Positions 14,718-23,359 of a stretch of DNA of 43,538 nucleotides are shown in pieces. Position 1 is the first letter of the stretch, and every line of letters begins with the position of its first letter. The position numbers and the translations under genes were made by a program. Source of the stretch: a virus; the IMG/VR virus record IMGVR_UViG_3300018920_000003, positions 1-43,538 of that record. One strand, written 5' to 3'. The notes beneath the pieces were generated by a model. It did no database searches and was not told the origin of the DNA. It saw only the letters and a list, made by a program, of their open reading frames with translations.

Positions 14718-15553
14718 CAATCACCGAAGATCGCTGTTTTTGTCTTTGAGAGCATGCTCTCGTTGGCAGCCGGCGGCAGGGTCGCCGGGTCGACCGTGGT
14801 GGTGGCCTGCTTGCCGCGCGACTTGCCCGCTTTGGCGCGCGAGTCGTCGGGCTTCGGCAGCTTGACCGTGCCGCTCGAGACCACGCGCAGCACGCGCCCG
14901 ACGGCGGTAAACTTCAGGACGTCGCTGCCGAGCTCGCCCGACCGCTCGACCGTCAGGTCAGTCAGCGCAACGCTCGTGTAGATGATCAGGCCGGTAACCA
15001 CCTTCACCAACTGGCTGGTTTCGACGATCTGCAGCAGGGCATCGTGCACGGCGCTCACGCGATCGAAGGGCTCCGTGAAGCGCACGACGGCCGCGGAATA
15101 GGTGGCCTTGGTGTCCAGCTTCACGTGGTACTGCTCGGCCGCGAGCTTGACCCTGGTGCCCAGCTTGATGCCGAGTGCGCCGAGGATGGCGACGCCCTGG
15201 TTGATGCCAGGCAGCGCGCCAAGAGGACCGATGCTCGGCTCGCCCTCGATCTGGATCGACGAGGGCGAGACCCGCGGCAGTGGGTTCGCCGCGGCTTGCA
15301 GCGCCAGCGAGGACCTGTCCATGGTCGCGCTGCCGGCGTGCGAGAGCGGCATGTCGATCGGGTGATTGGTGACCAGGCCCTCGATCGTGATCGTGCGCGG
15401 CGTCGGGCGGATGTGGTCCGCCACGTTGACGCCGAACTCGACCGGATGCTCGCTGACCTCGGCGCCCACTCCGTGCGACTCGTGCACCGAGACGTCGATC
15501 CAGGCATCGCCGATCTCCACGTGCCGAGCGCTGCGGTCGAAGTCCCTGCCCAT
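14717..15553 (-). CDS. Dit-like distal tail/baseplate protein
   Basis: A 278-residue protein that begins with a short strand block and the phrase HPVEFGVNVADHIRPTPRTI, the hallmark of Dit-like N-terminal domains that form a ring at the tube's end. The middle is amphipathic. TYSAAVVRFTEPFDRVSAVHD and VKVVTGLIIYTSVALTDLTV belong to the second half of the ring domain. The C-terminus is a disordered Lys/Ser-rich tail. It lies right after the tape-measure gene, as expected. It would connect tube, hub and sheath. Confidence 0.75.
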   Translation of the reverse strand: MGRDFDRSARHVEIGDAWIDVSVHESHGVGAEVSEHPVEFGVNVADHIRPTPRTITIEGLVTNHPIDMPLSHAGSATMDRSSLALQAAANPLPRVSPSSIQIEGEPSIGPLGALPGINQGVAILGALGIKLGTRVKLAAEQYHVKLDTKATYSAAVVRFTEPFDRVSAVHDALLQIVETSQLVKVVTGLIIYTSVALTDLTVERSGELGSDVLKFTAVGRVLRVVSSGTVKLPKPDDSRAKAGKSRGKQATTTVDPATLPPAANESMLSKTKTAIFGD

Positions 15554-15559
15554 CGCGGC

Positions 15560-17554
15560 TTAGCCTCCGCTCTGGCTCGAGATGGCCGCCAGCGTCGCTC
15601 GACGATCTTTCTCGTTTCGCGCCGCGATCGTGCGATCGAGCTCGCCAGGAGTCATGTTGGTACCGCTGATGTTCGTCGTGCTGGTGATGTTGACGCTCAT
15701 GTTCGGCGCCGTGCTGGATGCCGCGGGCGCTGCAGCTGCCGCCGGCGCGCTGACATATGGCTGGCTGGCGTACGACGCCAATGGCGTCACGACCGGGTTT
15801 GCGGCGCTGGTGGGCGCGGCCGGCGCCGCCTGGGTGGGCGCGGCTGCGCGTGGGCGCACCCGAGCGCGGCCGCGGATCGGCCCGCTGTTCGGCGCCACCG
15901 ACATGCCTGCTGCCGCGTCCTCGTTCGGGTCGCGCGACATCGTCGCGTCCTCTGCCGCTTGCGCACGCTCGACCTCTCGTTGGCGCTTCTTTTCCGCTCG
16001 AGCAGCCGTGCGCGCTTCGGATTCCGCTTTGACGCGCGCCTCGCGGTCGCGCCGATACATCGAGACCTCTTCGTCGATACTGCCCGCGGTCTCGCCCCGT
16101 TGCCTGCCATAGTAATCACGCTTCCCCGCAAGGCCCTGCTCGCTGGTCCGGCCCTCGGCCTCGGCCTCCTGCGGGTCGATGTGAAGCAGCTTCAGTATGC
16201 CGCTCTGGCTCAGCACGCCGCTCTTGTCCATCGACGGAGTGAGCACGTCCGCAGCCTTGCCAGCCCAGCCTTGTGGCGTTACCAGCCAGCCGTACTTGTC
16301 GATCAGCCTGTCGATCCGGAAGCCCAGGTCATCGACCGCGCCGGCCCACAGATCGAACATGCCGGGCACGTCGGGCAGGTTGTCGAGCGTGTCCGTCAGC
16401 GTGTTGAATGCGTCGGTGATGGTCTGCACGACCGTCTCAGCCGTACCGACGCCGCCGAGCTCGTCCAGCCAGTCGCCGATGACACTCTTGCCACCCGTGA
16501 ACAGCGTGTGCAGCTCGTCGAGCAGCACGATCAGGGCGAGCACGCCGAGCGCCGGCAAAACGAATGCAGCGACCATGTTCAGCGCCAGCGCCGCAGCGAC
16601 CGCGCTCAGCGTGATCATGGCGCCCTTGAGGATAAATGTCCCCTGGGTGAGCTCCTTGAACTTCGCGAGGCCGTCGCGTGCGTAGCGGATCACCTTCTCG
16701 AGCGCAGGGATCACGGTCATCCCCATCTCGGTGCCAATGTCTTTGAACGCCGACTTCAGCCCCTTCATGGCGTTGGCGAAGCCGTCGCCGGTGCGCGCCG
16801 CATCGCCCTGGGCCGTCTTGGTGGCCTCCATGATGGCGCCGTAACGCAGCTCGGTCTTTTCCGCGTTGTTCATCGCGGTGATCTTCTTCGTGATGCCGTG
16901 GGCGCGCGCGTACTCCCCCATCGTCGCGTCGTTCAGCACGATGCCAAAACGCTTGAGCGCTTCCATCTCGCCCGTGAGGCCGGATCGCAGCGCGTGCATC
17001 GCGTCCTCGTCCGTGGCGTTGTAGAAGCTGCCCAGGTCGACAGCGAGGCCGGCCAGCGTGGTTGACATCTCCTGCGCCTTCGCCCGGTTGTTGACCATGG
17101 GCCCGAGCACGGCGCCGAGCGCACCCGCATACTGCTGCAGGTCGTACTTCGAGCGCCCCATCGTCCCGGCCATCGCGTTCGACCACTGCTCGACCTGCGC
17201 CAGCCCTTCGGCACCGAACACCTCCTTGAGTACGTTGCTGGTTTCGTTGGCGTCCGAGGCCATCTTCACCATGCTGGTGATGACGTGCGTCAGACCCGCC
17301 GCCGCAGCGAGGCGTGCGAGCCCCGCCATTGCGTTTGACGTCCCGGCTACACCTTTCTCTGCCTTGCGCGCGTCGCGGCCCATGGCGGCGGCCGCGGCAC
17401 CCGTCCGGCCCATCTGGGCGCCCGCTGCGCTCGCGGTGGCGGTCGACGCCCCGAGGGCCGCACGCACGCCCGCTATCCCGCGCTGGGCCGCGGTGAAGCC
17501 CGACTTGTCCACCTCGAAGCCGAGGCGCGCGACGAGCTCGCGCAGCACCGTCAC
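15560..17554 (-). CDS. Tail tape-measure protein
   Basis: A 664-residue protein with an Ala/Gly-rich N-terminus (KSGFTAAQRGIAGVRAALGA), long helical repeats, a phage minor-tail block (MASDANETSNVLKEVFG, NAMAGTMGRSKYDLQQ) and hydrophobic spans at about 312-346 (ITLSAVAAALALNMVAAF, ALGVLALIVLLDEL). The C-terminal 200 residues are charged, then Ala/Pro-rich. Such proteins set tail length and help DNA cross the membrane. By the usual helix rise its length predicts a tail of roughly 100 nm. The start is GTG, overlapping the chaperone-frame stop as GTGA. It lies immediately after the frameshifted chaperone, the normal order. Confidence 0.88.
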   Translation of the reverse strand: MTVLRELVARLGFEVDKSGFTAAQRGIAGVRAALGASTATASAAGAQMGRTGAAAAAMGRDARKAEKGVAGTSNAMAGLARLAAAAGLTHVITSMVKMASDANETSNVLKEVFGAEGLAQVEQWSNAMAGTMGRSKYDLQQYAGALGAVLGPMVNNRAKAQEMSTTLAGLAVDLGSFYNATDEDAMHALRSGLTGEMEALKRFGIVLNDATMGEYARAHGITKKITAMNNAEKTELRYGAIMEATKTAQGDAARTGDGFANAMKGLKSAFKDIGTEMGMTVIPALEKVIRYARDGLAKFKELTQGTFILKGAMITLSAVAAALALNMVAAFVLPALGVLALIVLLDELHTLFTGGKSVIGDWLDELGGVGTAETVVQTITDAFNTLTDTLDNLPDVPGMFDLWAGAVDDLGFRIDRLIDKYGWLVTPQGWAGKAADVLTPSMDKSGVLSQSGILKLLHIDPQEAEAEGRTSEQGLAGKRDYYGRQRGETAGSIDEEVSMYRRDREARVKAESEARTAARAEKKRQREVERAQAAEDATMSRDPNEDAAAGMSVAPNSGPIRGRARVRPRAAAPTQAAPAAPTSAANPVVTPLASYASQPYVSAPAAAAAPAASSTAPNMSVNITSTTNISGTNMTPGELDRTIAARNEKDRRATLAAISSQSGG

Positions 17555-18191
17555 GGCCGCACCCGCTGCCGGTCAGCGGCTATCTGTCGGTCGAGTTCGT
17601 CGTACATATCCAGCACGTCGTGGGCCTCGTACAAGTCCTCGAGTGACCACCGCGTCTGAATCTCGATCAGGCTTGCGGTGTAGCGTTGACTGCTGGCGAT
17701 GCGCCAGATGTCCCAGTCGAGGTGGGCTGGGACTGCAACGCTGACAGCATCTTCCACAGCTTGGCGAGCGCTCCCGCGGAGCCGCTCGATACGCCGAAAA
17801 AACTCGCGAAGTTGACCTCCAGGCAAAACCGCACCCAGGCCAACATCTCGTCGTAGCGGCCCGCGAAGTGATCGTCGAACACGTCGCTCAGGCGCAGCTC
17901 GATCTGGGCCGACTGCACCAGCACCGTCTGCAGGGCGAACTCGTCCATTAGCCCGCCGATTTCGTCCTCGCGCAGGCGCGTCGTGAGGTCGTGGATCGCA
18001 TCGCCGGCGCCGAGCGCCAGCGCCGAGTCCACAGAGCTCGCGTTGCGGCCGATGCCGCCGACGAACGAGCCGAGGCCGGGCCCGCCCATGCGCACAAGGC
18101 GCACCAGCATCGCACGGCCCTGCTTGGCGCCGAGCAGCGTCACACGGTAGTTGTGCGCGCCGATCCGCTTCTCTCGGGTCTCAATCGCCAT
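17551..18191 (-). CDS. Tail assembly chaperone, long form made by -1 frameshift (gpGT-like)
   Basis: The predicted product is 132 residues of the upstream frame joined to 81 residues of the -1 frame, 213 in all. The shift occurs at T_TTT_TTC (17802 to 17796 on the minus strand): reading passes from frame one (NFASFF) into frame two (RRIERLRG) and ends at the tape-measure start. The second frame contains WDIWRIASSQRYTASLIEIQ and LEDLYEAHDVLDMYDELDR, typical of the C-terminal extension that binds tape measure in lambda gpGT and P2 E+E'. A conventional start for the second frame at 17826 has no good ribosome site. This dual-product scheme is well established in tailed phages. Confidence 0.82.
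17667..18191 (-). CDS. Tail assembly chaperone, short (unshifted) form (gpG-like)
   Basis: A 174-residue protein ending at a TGA within the overlap. It begins ETREKRIGAHNYRVTLLGAK, has an Arg/Leu-rich central helix (GRAMLVRLVRMGG), and shares residues 1-132 with the long form. Its own C-terminus after residue 132 is low-complexity (Ser/Thr/Pro/Ala), as expected for a non-essential unshifted tail. Located between tube and tape-measure genes, it would coat the tape measure before tube polymerisation. The ATG is at 18191. Confidence 0.78.
   Translation of the reverse strand: MAIETREKRIGAHNYRVTLLGAKQGRAMLVRLVRMGGPGLGSFVGGIGRNASSVDSALALGAGDAIHDLTTRLREDEIGGLMDEFALQTVLVQSAQIELRLSDVFDDHFAGRYDEMLAWVRFCLEVNFASFFGVSSGSAGALAKLWKMLSALQSQPTSTGTSGASPAVNATPQA
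17765..17802 (-). promoter_or_regulatory. Programmed -1 ribosomal frameshift signal
   Basis: On the mRNA strand a slippery heptamer T_TTT_TTC (17802-17796, in the correct zero-frame phase) is followed by a 7-nt spacer (GGCGTAT). A stem-loop at 17788-17765 comes next: CGAGCG pairs with CGCTCG, a bulged G follows, and CTCC pairs with GGAG around loop GCG. Heptamer, spacer and stem together form a full canonical signal. It is the only such arrangement I saw here. Confidence 0.8.
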
Positions 18192-18194
18192 GGG

Positions 18195-18638
18195 CTACCG
18201 ACCGCCGATGAACGACGTCGAGGCGTTGGCGAGCTGGATTTTCCACTCGACCACCGTGATGGACTTGCCCGCCGTGTAGCCGGGGAAGCCTTGGATCCAA
18301 CTGCGCTCGGACAGGATCACGAGCCGACCCTTTTTGTCGCGGGCGCTAAACATGCCCGCGCCGGCACCGTTGGGGGCCGTCAGGTCCGCCTGCAGCAGTG
18401 CGCTCAGGCGGTCGTTCGCCGCCGCCGTTTGCGCGTACTTCAGCGTCACCGTGGCCATCGCGTTGTTTGTGTTGGCGCGCGACACCTCGCCGTCGGCGCC
18501 GACGTACGCCGTGAACTGGTCCTCCGCCCACTCGAGCGTCATCACCTCGTCTTCGGCGTAGCCGCCATCGTCGAGCGGGATGGCGTTCAGGTTGATCGAG
18601 AGATCGCGAATGTTCCATGCCTTGAACTTGGTCGACAC
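18195..18638 (-). CDS. Tail tube protein
   Basis: A 147-residue protein between sheath and chaperone, the conserved slot of the tube subunit. It opens STKFKAWNIRDLSINLNAIP and continues with strands around EVMTLEWAEDQFTAYVGADG and ATVTLKYAQTAAANDRLSAL, the beta-sandwich pattern of contractile tube proteins (DUF3277-like, from memory). A GGAGG ribosome site lies six bases before the GTG start at 18638, fitting a highly made structural protein. It would stack as hexamers inside the sheath. Confidence 0.83.
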   Translation of the reverse strand: MSTKFKAWNIRDLSINLNAIPLDDGGYAEDEVMTLEWAEDQFTAYVGADGEVSRANTNNAMATVTLKYAQTAAANDRLSALLQADLTAPNGAGAGMFSARDKKGRLVILSERSWIQGFPGYTAGKSITVVEWKIQLANASTSFIGGR

Positions 18639-18650
18639 GAGTAGCCTCCA

Positions 18651-19973
18651 TCAGAGCGCGATTAGGACCGTGCCGGAGATTGCGACCTTGTTGATCGCGC
18701 CCTGCAGGACGAACGAGAACCTCACGTTCGGGAAGTAGCGCGCGATCTTGTCGTTCGGGTTCACGGTCGACACGGCGGGCACCGTGACGCTCCATGCCTG
18801 CGCGCCATCGATCACCGCGGCGCCTATGCCCTCAAGGATTTGCGCGACGATCTGCGCGCGCACGAGCTCGCCGCCGTTGTCGGTGTAAGGGACCTTGTCG
18901 TTGTTGGCGAGCAGGCCAACGATGCGCTCCTGCGTGCGGACCTCGAACCAGTCCATGCCGTGCGTGATGTCGACGAACCGGCCACTGGCCGCGCGACCGT
19001 CGAGCGTGAACCCGACGCCCTTTACATCGACGTAGTAGTTGACGTTTTTCGCCCGCAGCGCTGCGCGCTCGCCCGTGCTGAGCGCGCTCTTGTCGACGCC
19101 GGCGAGCGACTTGTTCGCCCAGTTCGCCGAACCTGGCGCCTTCGGCAGCATGCGCCCGGCCCAGGCCGTAGCAGCCGCCTGTGTGCCCGGCTTGCCGTGC
19201 CAGAGCGACACCGTCCGGCTGTAGCCGGCGGTCTTGAGCGCGCTGCCTACGTCGGTCGTCGTGGCCGCCACGAGGCAGTCAGCGTCTGCCGGCGTCACGA
19301 ACAGAATCACCCGCTCGGTCTCGGCCCAGGCAGCAGCGGCGAGAATCTCAGCCCCGCCCGAGGTGTCGAGCATGAGGCCGTACCAGTCGCCGTCAGCTGC
19401 ACGGATGGCCGCAAGGTCGGTCTGGATGTTCACGCCCGACGGGTTCACCGTGGTTTCTTTGAGCGTGAGGTTCGTGGTCAGGCCATCAAAGCGATGGCGC
19501 GCGCCAGCCACGCCGCCAGTCACTGTGACAACCGTCGTGCCCACCGCGGTCATGCCGCCGACCGCCGTGATCGCAGTCGCCAACGCGGTGCTGACACTGC
19601 TCACGGTCGGCGATGCGCCCGCGGTAACCGACACCACCGTGTCGTTGACGGTCACCGAGTACACGTCACCCTGCACCGGGGTGCCTGGGGTGAGCACCAC
19701 GATTTGCGCCGTGGAGCCCAGGCGCTTGCCCACCTTGAACTGCGGCGGCGAGGGTTTCTGGGCCTTGAGCGCCTGCGCCTGCAGGTATACGGGGTGGGTG
19801 GTCGGCACGCTCAGTGGCGCCGCTGTTAGCTCGGTCAGCTCGCTGAAGGTCCGGACGCGATCGGCCCAGAAGTTGTGGTACGCGGCGATCAGCGGCACGC
19901 CGAAGCCTGCCTGAGAGACGGCAGCGTCCTTGATTTCGATGACGGTTGTGACGACTTCGTCGACGGTGGGCAT
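18651..19973 (-). CDS. Tail sheath protein (DUF3383-like)
   Basis: A 440-residue protein. The N-terminus (VVTTVIEIKDAAVSQAGFGV, then YHNFWADRVRTFSELTEL) and the central inserts (GSTAQIVVLTPGTPVQGDVY, VTVNDTVVSVTAGASPT) are those of DUF3383-family contractile sheath proteins seen in Bcep781-like phages. The C-terminal core (GVGFTLDGRAASGRFVDITH, DWFEVRTQERIVGLLANNDK) is the conserved sheath-sheath contact domain. It stands directly before the tube gene. The sheath contracts to drive the tube through the host envelope. Confidence 0.87.
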   Translation of the reverse strand: MPTVDEVVTTVIEIKDAAVSQAGFGVPLIAAYHNFWADRVRTFSELTELTAAPLSVPTTHPVYLQAQALKAQKPSPPQFKVGKRLGSTAQIVVLTPGTPVQGDVYSVTVNDTVVSVTAGASPTVSSVSTALATAITAVGGMTAVGTTVVTVTGGVAGARHRFDGLTTNLTLKETTVNPSGVNIQTDLAAIRAADGDWYGLMLDTSGGAEILAAAAWAETERVILFVTPADADCLVAATTTDVGSALKTAGYSRTVSLWHGKPGTQAAATAWAGRMLPKAPGSANWANKSLAGVDKSALSTGERAALRAKNVNYYVDVKGVGFTLDGRAASGRFVDITHGMDWFEVRTQERIVGLLANNDKVPYTDNGGELVRAQIVAQILEGIGAAVIDGAQAWSVTVPAVSTVNPNDKIARYFPNVRFSFVLQGAINKVAISGTVLIAL

Positions 19974-19982
19974 GCGCTACCT

Positions 19983-20546
19983 CTAGGGAATGATCTGGTC
20001 GGGTACCGTGATGGAAGCGGTCTGGTCTTGAACGGTGCCGCCGATTTGCACGCTCTCGATGGGCGGCGCGGCTTGATCCTCGGCGCGCTCTTCGGCCGTG
20101 TAGGCAAGGTCAATGGCGAGGACGGCAACGCTGAGTTCGCCCTGCTCGCCGGCCAGGCCCATGTCCTGCGTGGGCTCGGTATCGCGCACCGTGACGTCCA
20201 GCGCATCGAACGCCTCGAGGGCGCCCGGCAGCGCAAGGCGGGTGCGCACGCGATCCAGGATCGCAAACGCCTTTTCCGGCCCGCGGGCATCCCGCGACTG
20301 CAGTCGAATGCGCAACGTCACCAGGCGATTGCCGATGGCCGTCGGAACCAAGAGCCCGTCGGGGTCAACATCCCAGCGGATCTCATCAGTGCCGTCCTCG
20401 GCTGCGTGCTTCTGCAGCGACAGCTCGGCCTGCGGAAAGGCGCGGTACAACTCGGAGTCGCCCTCCCAGGCGAGCCCGTAGATGTCGACGCCGCTCGCCT
20501 GAGCAAACCAGGCTGACAGCCCGTCCTGCAGTGCTCGCCAGTCCAT
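19983..20546 (-). CDS. Tail terminator/neck protein
   Basis: A 187-residue protein located between the gp10-like protein and the sheath, the place of the tail terminator. It starts MDWRALQDGLSAWFAQASGV and contains strand pairs typical of terminators (RLVTLRIRLQSRDARG, SVAVLAIDLAYTAEE). The ATG at 20546 is used because it shares an A with the upstream TGA (TGATG); a GTG three bases upstream is also possible. It would cap the finished tail and join it to the head. Confidence 0.68.
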   Translation of the reverse strand: MDWRALQDGLSAWFAQASGVDIYGLAWEGDSELYRAFPQAELSLQKHAAEDGTDEIRWDVDPDGLLVPTAIGNRLVTLRIRLQSRDARGPEKAFAILDRVRTRLALPGALEAFDALDVTVRDTEPTQDMGLAGEQGELSVAVLAIDLAYTAEERAEDQAAPPIESVQIGGTVQDQTASITVPDQIIP

Positions 20547-21052
20547 CACACGCCCTCGGCTTTGTAGGTGATGGCGTTGCGCAACTGGCCCTTGTCGATC
20601 AGCGGCTTCGAGCTGCGCTTGCGCGCGACGGTCGAGGGTCGATTGGGAGGCAGGAGCCCATCGGCGATACGTTGCTTCAGCACGCCGACCGCGTACTGAC
20701 CGAGCAGCTCGAGCGCCGTGTCGACGTCGAACTTCAGCAGCATGACGCCGGTGCCGACCATCGTAGCGCGGCGCTGGATCGCCTCCTTGAACTGGTCGAT
20801 GCCAGCGCGGATGAAGCTGCGCTCGGGGATCACGGTGACGCGGCCGTCTCTGTGGTGGATTACCTTGCCGAACTCGTGCACCGACGCGAGCTGGGCGATC
20901 GTCATCTTGGCGTTGTTGTGATTGGCGGCGGCCTCTTGGCCCTGCACACCGACCAGCACGTAGGACCCCCGCTGGCTGAGCTTCAGCACCCGGTGCTGCA
21001 GCTCGAGCCAGCCCTTGTCGGTGTCCTTGATCTTAATGGTCGACTTCGCCAT
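20546..21052 (-). CDS. HK97 gp10-like/virion morphogenesis (tail completion) protein
   Basis: A 168-residue protein with the phrases YVLVGVQGQEAAANHNNAKM, IAQLASVHEFG and IPERSFIRAGIDQFKEAI, then RSSKPLIDKGQLRNAITYKA. The HEFG and P-x-RSF-x-R patterns with a C-terminal DKGQLRNAIT segment are characteristic of gp10-like and gpG-like morphogenesis proteins that act at the head-tail joint. It directly abuts the preceding gene (stop at 21053) and overlaps the next by one base. Confidence in the family is good. Confidence 0.8.
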   Translation of the reverse strand: MAKSTIKIKDTDKGWLELQHRVLKLSQRGSYVLVGVQGQEAAANHNNAKMTIAQLASVHEFGKVIHHRDGRVTVIPERSFIRAGIDQFKEAIQRRATMVGTGVMLLKFDVDTALELLGQYAVGVLKQRIADGLLPPNRPSTVARKRSSKPLIDKGQLRNAITYKAEGV

Positions 21053-21340
21053 TCAGATCACCATGGCGCCCGCGACCTTGCGCAGGATGGTCTTGAACGA
21101 CCGCTCGTAGGTACTCGTGGCGCCATCTTTGTCAGGCGTCTTGAGCCGTGCGAACTCGCCGCTGGGCGACAGCGTGAGCAGGTGACACGCCATGTACTTG
21201 ACCCCTTGGTCGTAGTCGTCGCCCAGCGTCGATTGGTGGAGTAGCGCGATGGCATCGTTGATTTTCGCCGTCAAAAGGGCCGGGTCCGTACGCACGAACT
21301 CGGGGAACTCAGCCTTGATTTGTGCTGCCGTCACCGCCAC
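21053..21340 (-). CDS. Head-tail connector protein (DUF4054-like)
   Basis: A 95-residue, mostly helical protein: TAAQIKAEFPEFVRTDPALL, then INDAIALLHQSTLGDDYDQG and VKYMACHLLTLSP. The N-terminal F-P-E-F motif followed by a helical bundle is typical of DUF4054/gp6-like connectors bound to the portal. The GTG start has AAGGT about seven bases upstream; a second GTG six bases later is an alternative. It lies between capsid-associated genes and the tail-completion gene. Confidence 0.78.
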   Translation of the reverse strand: MAVTAAQIKAEFPEFVRTDPALLTAKINDAIALLHQSTLGDDYDQGVKYMACHLLTLSPSGEFARLKTPDKDGATSTYERSFKTILRKVAGAMVI

Positions 21341-21349
21341 GGACTGACC

Positions 21350-21694
21350 TTACCTTCGGTGCTTCGGCGTCACTGCGTCGGGCGGTGTGTCCTGGTCGTC
21401 GCCGACCCGGGCTTTGCCTGGCTCCTGCGCTGGCTGCGCGGTAGGCGTGCGTGGGGTGCTTTCGTTCACGCTGATGGAGCCGTGCACCACGAGCTCGCCG
21501 CTCTCGATCCATCCTTTGATCGTCGGAGTCTCGAGCGCGCGCTTGAGCGCCTCGGCCTCGGCTGGGCTGTCGAGCGTCACCTCGACGCCGCTGCCGCCCT
21601 GTTCCTGCGGCGGCACCGCCACGCTCTGCCCGCCGGCGATGCCGATGTACTTCATGTGTGCACTGCGGTTTTCCAACCGCACCTTCGTCGTCAT
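21350..21694 (-). CDS. Small head-module protein, unknown function
   Basis: A 114-residue protein. An N-terminal beta-rich part (RLENRSAHMKYIGIAGGQSV, GSGVEVTLDSPAEAEALKRA) is followed by a Pro/Thr-rich, disordered C-terminus. It sits between the major capsid and the connector gene, a slot that often encodes an accessory structural protein. No family is recognised; a head fibre or stabiliser is possible. Confidence 0.6.
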   Translation of the reverse strand: MTTKVRLENRSAHMKYIGIAGGQSVAVPPQEQGGSGVEVTLDSPAEAEALKRALETPTIKGWIESGELVVHGSISVNESTPRTPTAQPAQEPGKARVGDDQDTPPDAVTPKHRR

Positions 21695-21730
21695 GCGGAA
21701 CCGTCCATTTCCCGCGGCCTCGGCCGCAGC

Positions 21731-22807
21731 TCAAATGCCGTTGATATACACACCCGCGAGCGGGTACTCCCAGGCGACGCCGCCGATGCGGCCGACTGAG
21801 TTGACTTGCATCGCCAGGTTCTTCGCCTGCGGCGGCAACTCCTGCTGCTCCATCGGCAGCTCGAGGTGCACGACTGATGGGTCGCGCTTGTACAGGACCG
21901 CGCGCGGCAAGCCGCCGTTGGCGGTCTCGCAGTGCGACCACCAGTCGATGTTGCGGATGTTCTCCGACTTCTCGAGAAACACCTTCAGGATCGTGTCCTT
22001 GGGGTCCGCGGAGGCCGCGACACTGAGCGCCGTGTTCGAGAGATAGCGGTACCGCGAGAGCGGCATCACCAGCGTGTCGGGTTTGTGGACCATCTTGGTC
22101 GTCGTCAGCACCGCATCCTCGGCGGCGTGCAGGTCCATCAGCACTTCGTAGGCCGTCTTGTCGGTGCCGGTCCACGTCGCGGCGCTGCCGGTTGCGGGCG
22201 CAGCAACCGTGATCTGCGGGACGTTCGGGTTGTTCAGCAGGCCGGTCGTGCCCGTGTCGCGAATGCCGATCGCTGCGATCTCCTCGATGCGCTGCTCGAA
22301 GCCCTCACGCACCGCCTGCGACTTGCGCGCGCGTAGCGGCACACCCGCCTTCGCGGTGCGCAGCATATCGAGCCAGCTCCACTCGTAGCCGAGGGCCAAG
22401 GTCTCGATCGTTTGGGTGAACTTCTTCGCGAACGTCGCGACCATCGGAATGTCGTCAGCGTAGTTGGCGATGATCTTCGCCATGCCGGCGCGGTCCCACA
22501 CCGTGTAGGCCCACGACTCCGCGCCGGGGTCGACTTCGGATGTGACCGGCACCAGCGTTCGCGCTTTGTACGGCGGGCGCAGGATGTCGACGCTGCGCAT
22601 GCGCATCTGCTCGAGCTGGCTGGTCATGATCATCGTCTCGTTGGCGTCGAGACGATCTGCGCCGTACAGCTCGGCGCGGTGCACGATCATGGCGCGATAG
22701 ATGCGGTCGAGTTGGTCGGCATCGAGCCGCTCAGTCGTCAGTCGCGATATTTCGCCAAGTATCTGCGTCCGGTCGTATGGATGAAGGGTCTGGGTGTGAA
22801 TGAGCAT
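21731..22807 (-). CDS. Major capsid protein (DUF2184 family)
   Basis: A 358-residue protein with the HK97-like fold predicted by family. Recognisable parts are LDRIYRAMIVHRAELYGADR near residue 35, RTLVPVTSEVDPGAESWAYT, GYEWSWLDMLRTAKAGVPLR and QAVREGFEQRIEEIAAIG, all typical of DUF2184 capsids. TGLLNNPNVPQI is the conserved loop. The C-terminus ends with GGVAWEYPLAGVYINGI. It follows protease-scaffold and decoration genes in the standard order. It self-assembles into the icosahedral head. Confidence 0.87.
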   Translation of the reverse strand: MLIHTQTLHPYDRTQILGEISRLTTERLDADQLDRIYRAMIVHRAELYGADRLDANETMIMTSQLEQMRMRSVDILRPPYKARTLVPVTSEVDPGAESWAYTVWDRAGMAKIIANYADDIPMVATFAKKFTQTIETLALGYEWSWLDMLRTAKAGVPLRARKSQAVREGFEQRIEEIAAIGIRDTGTTGLLNNPNVPQITVAAPATGSAATWTGTDKTAYEVLMDLHAAEDAVLTTTKMVHKPDTLVMPLSRYRYLSNTALSVAASADPKDTILKVFLEKSENIRNIDWWSHCETANGGLPRAVLYKRDPSVVHLELPMEQQELPPQAKNLAMQVNSVGRIGGVAWEYPLAGVYINGI

Positions 22808-22835
22808 CTTCGTCGATTTCCTTCGGCCAGGCCGC

Positions 22836-23318
22836 TCAGAGGTCGATTTCCAGCAGGAACAGGCTGCCCGCGTCCGCGTCGGTCAGGATGATCGCGCGCG
22901 TGTTGACCGCTGCGCTCGCCGAGTCTGCGTCGGCCCGAAAGCCGCCGAGTACAGTGCCGCCCGCGCCAGCAGCGAAGCGGATGAACGGGTTCGTCCAGCG
23001 CGCCACAGCCGACTCAGCGGTCACCCAGATGCGGCCCTTGCGCAGCAGCGGCGTCGGCCGCATCGCAGGCCAGTCGACGCCGCCCTCGCGCGTCGAGTCG
23101 AGGATCACCACGCCCATGGCGCTCGGGCTGATCACGTCGCCCGCCGCGGCCGGTATCTTGGCAGCGTTGCGGACCTTGCCGGCCGTCCTGTCGGCGGTCA
23201 GCAGCGTGCCCGTCTTGACGACGACCTGCGGAATCGCGGTGTCGATGTACTTCATGAAGTCCTCGGAGCACATGCCGAGGAGAGCTTCCGGTGCGTTGTA
23301 TGTATAGGTCGTCTGCAT
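22836..23318 (-). CDS. Capsid decoration/cement protein
   Basis: A 160-residue protein between the scaffold/protease and capsid genes. It starts TTYTYNAPEALLGMCSEDFM and goes through YIDTAIPQVVVKTGTLL, KVRNAAKIPAAAGDVISPSA and GRIWVTAESAVARWTNPFIR. The GDVISP..G strand pattern resembles the Gp24-like cement protein family that staples capsomers. The end has DADAGSLFLLEIDL. Role: stabilisation of the mature head; inferred from pattern and order. Confidence 0.75.
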   Translation of the reverse strand: MQTTYTYNAPEALLGMCSEDFMKYIDTAIPQVVVKTGTLLTADRTAGKVRNAAKIPAAAGDVISPSAMGVVILDSTREGGVDWPAMRPTPLLRKGRIWVTAESAVARWTNPFIRFAAGAGGTVLGGFRADADSASAAVNTRAIILTDADAGSLFLLEIDL

Positions 23319-23359
23319 GGTGGTTCCTCGGTCCTCCTAGTGACTGCACGTGGGCGCCT

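Noticed and set aside
15044-17065. 673-codon plus-strand reading frame opposite the tape-measure gene
   Set aside because: It is a shadow of the GC-rich tape-measure and Dit-like genes: Arg/His/Ala-rich, without motifs, while the minus strand has clear phage proteins in order.
17551-17826. Independent gene starting at 17826 on the minus strand
   Set aside because: It has no good ribosome site, and a canonical slippery heptamer with a stem-loop joins it to the upstream frame, so it is treated as the frameshift extension.
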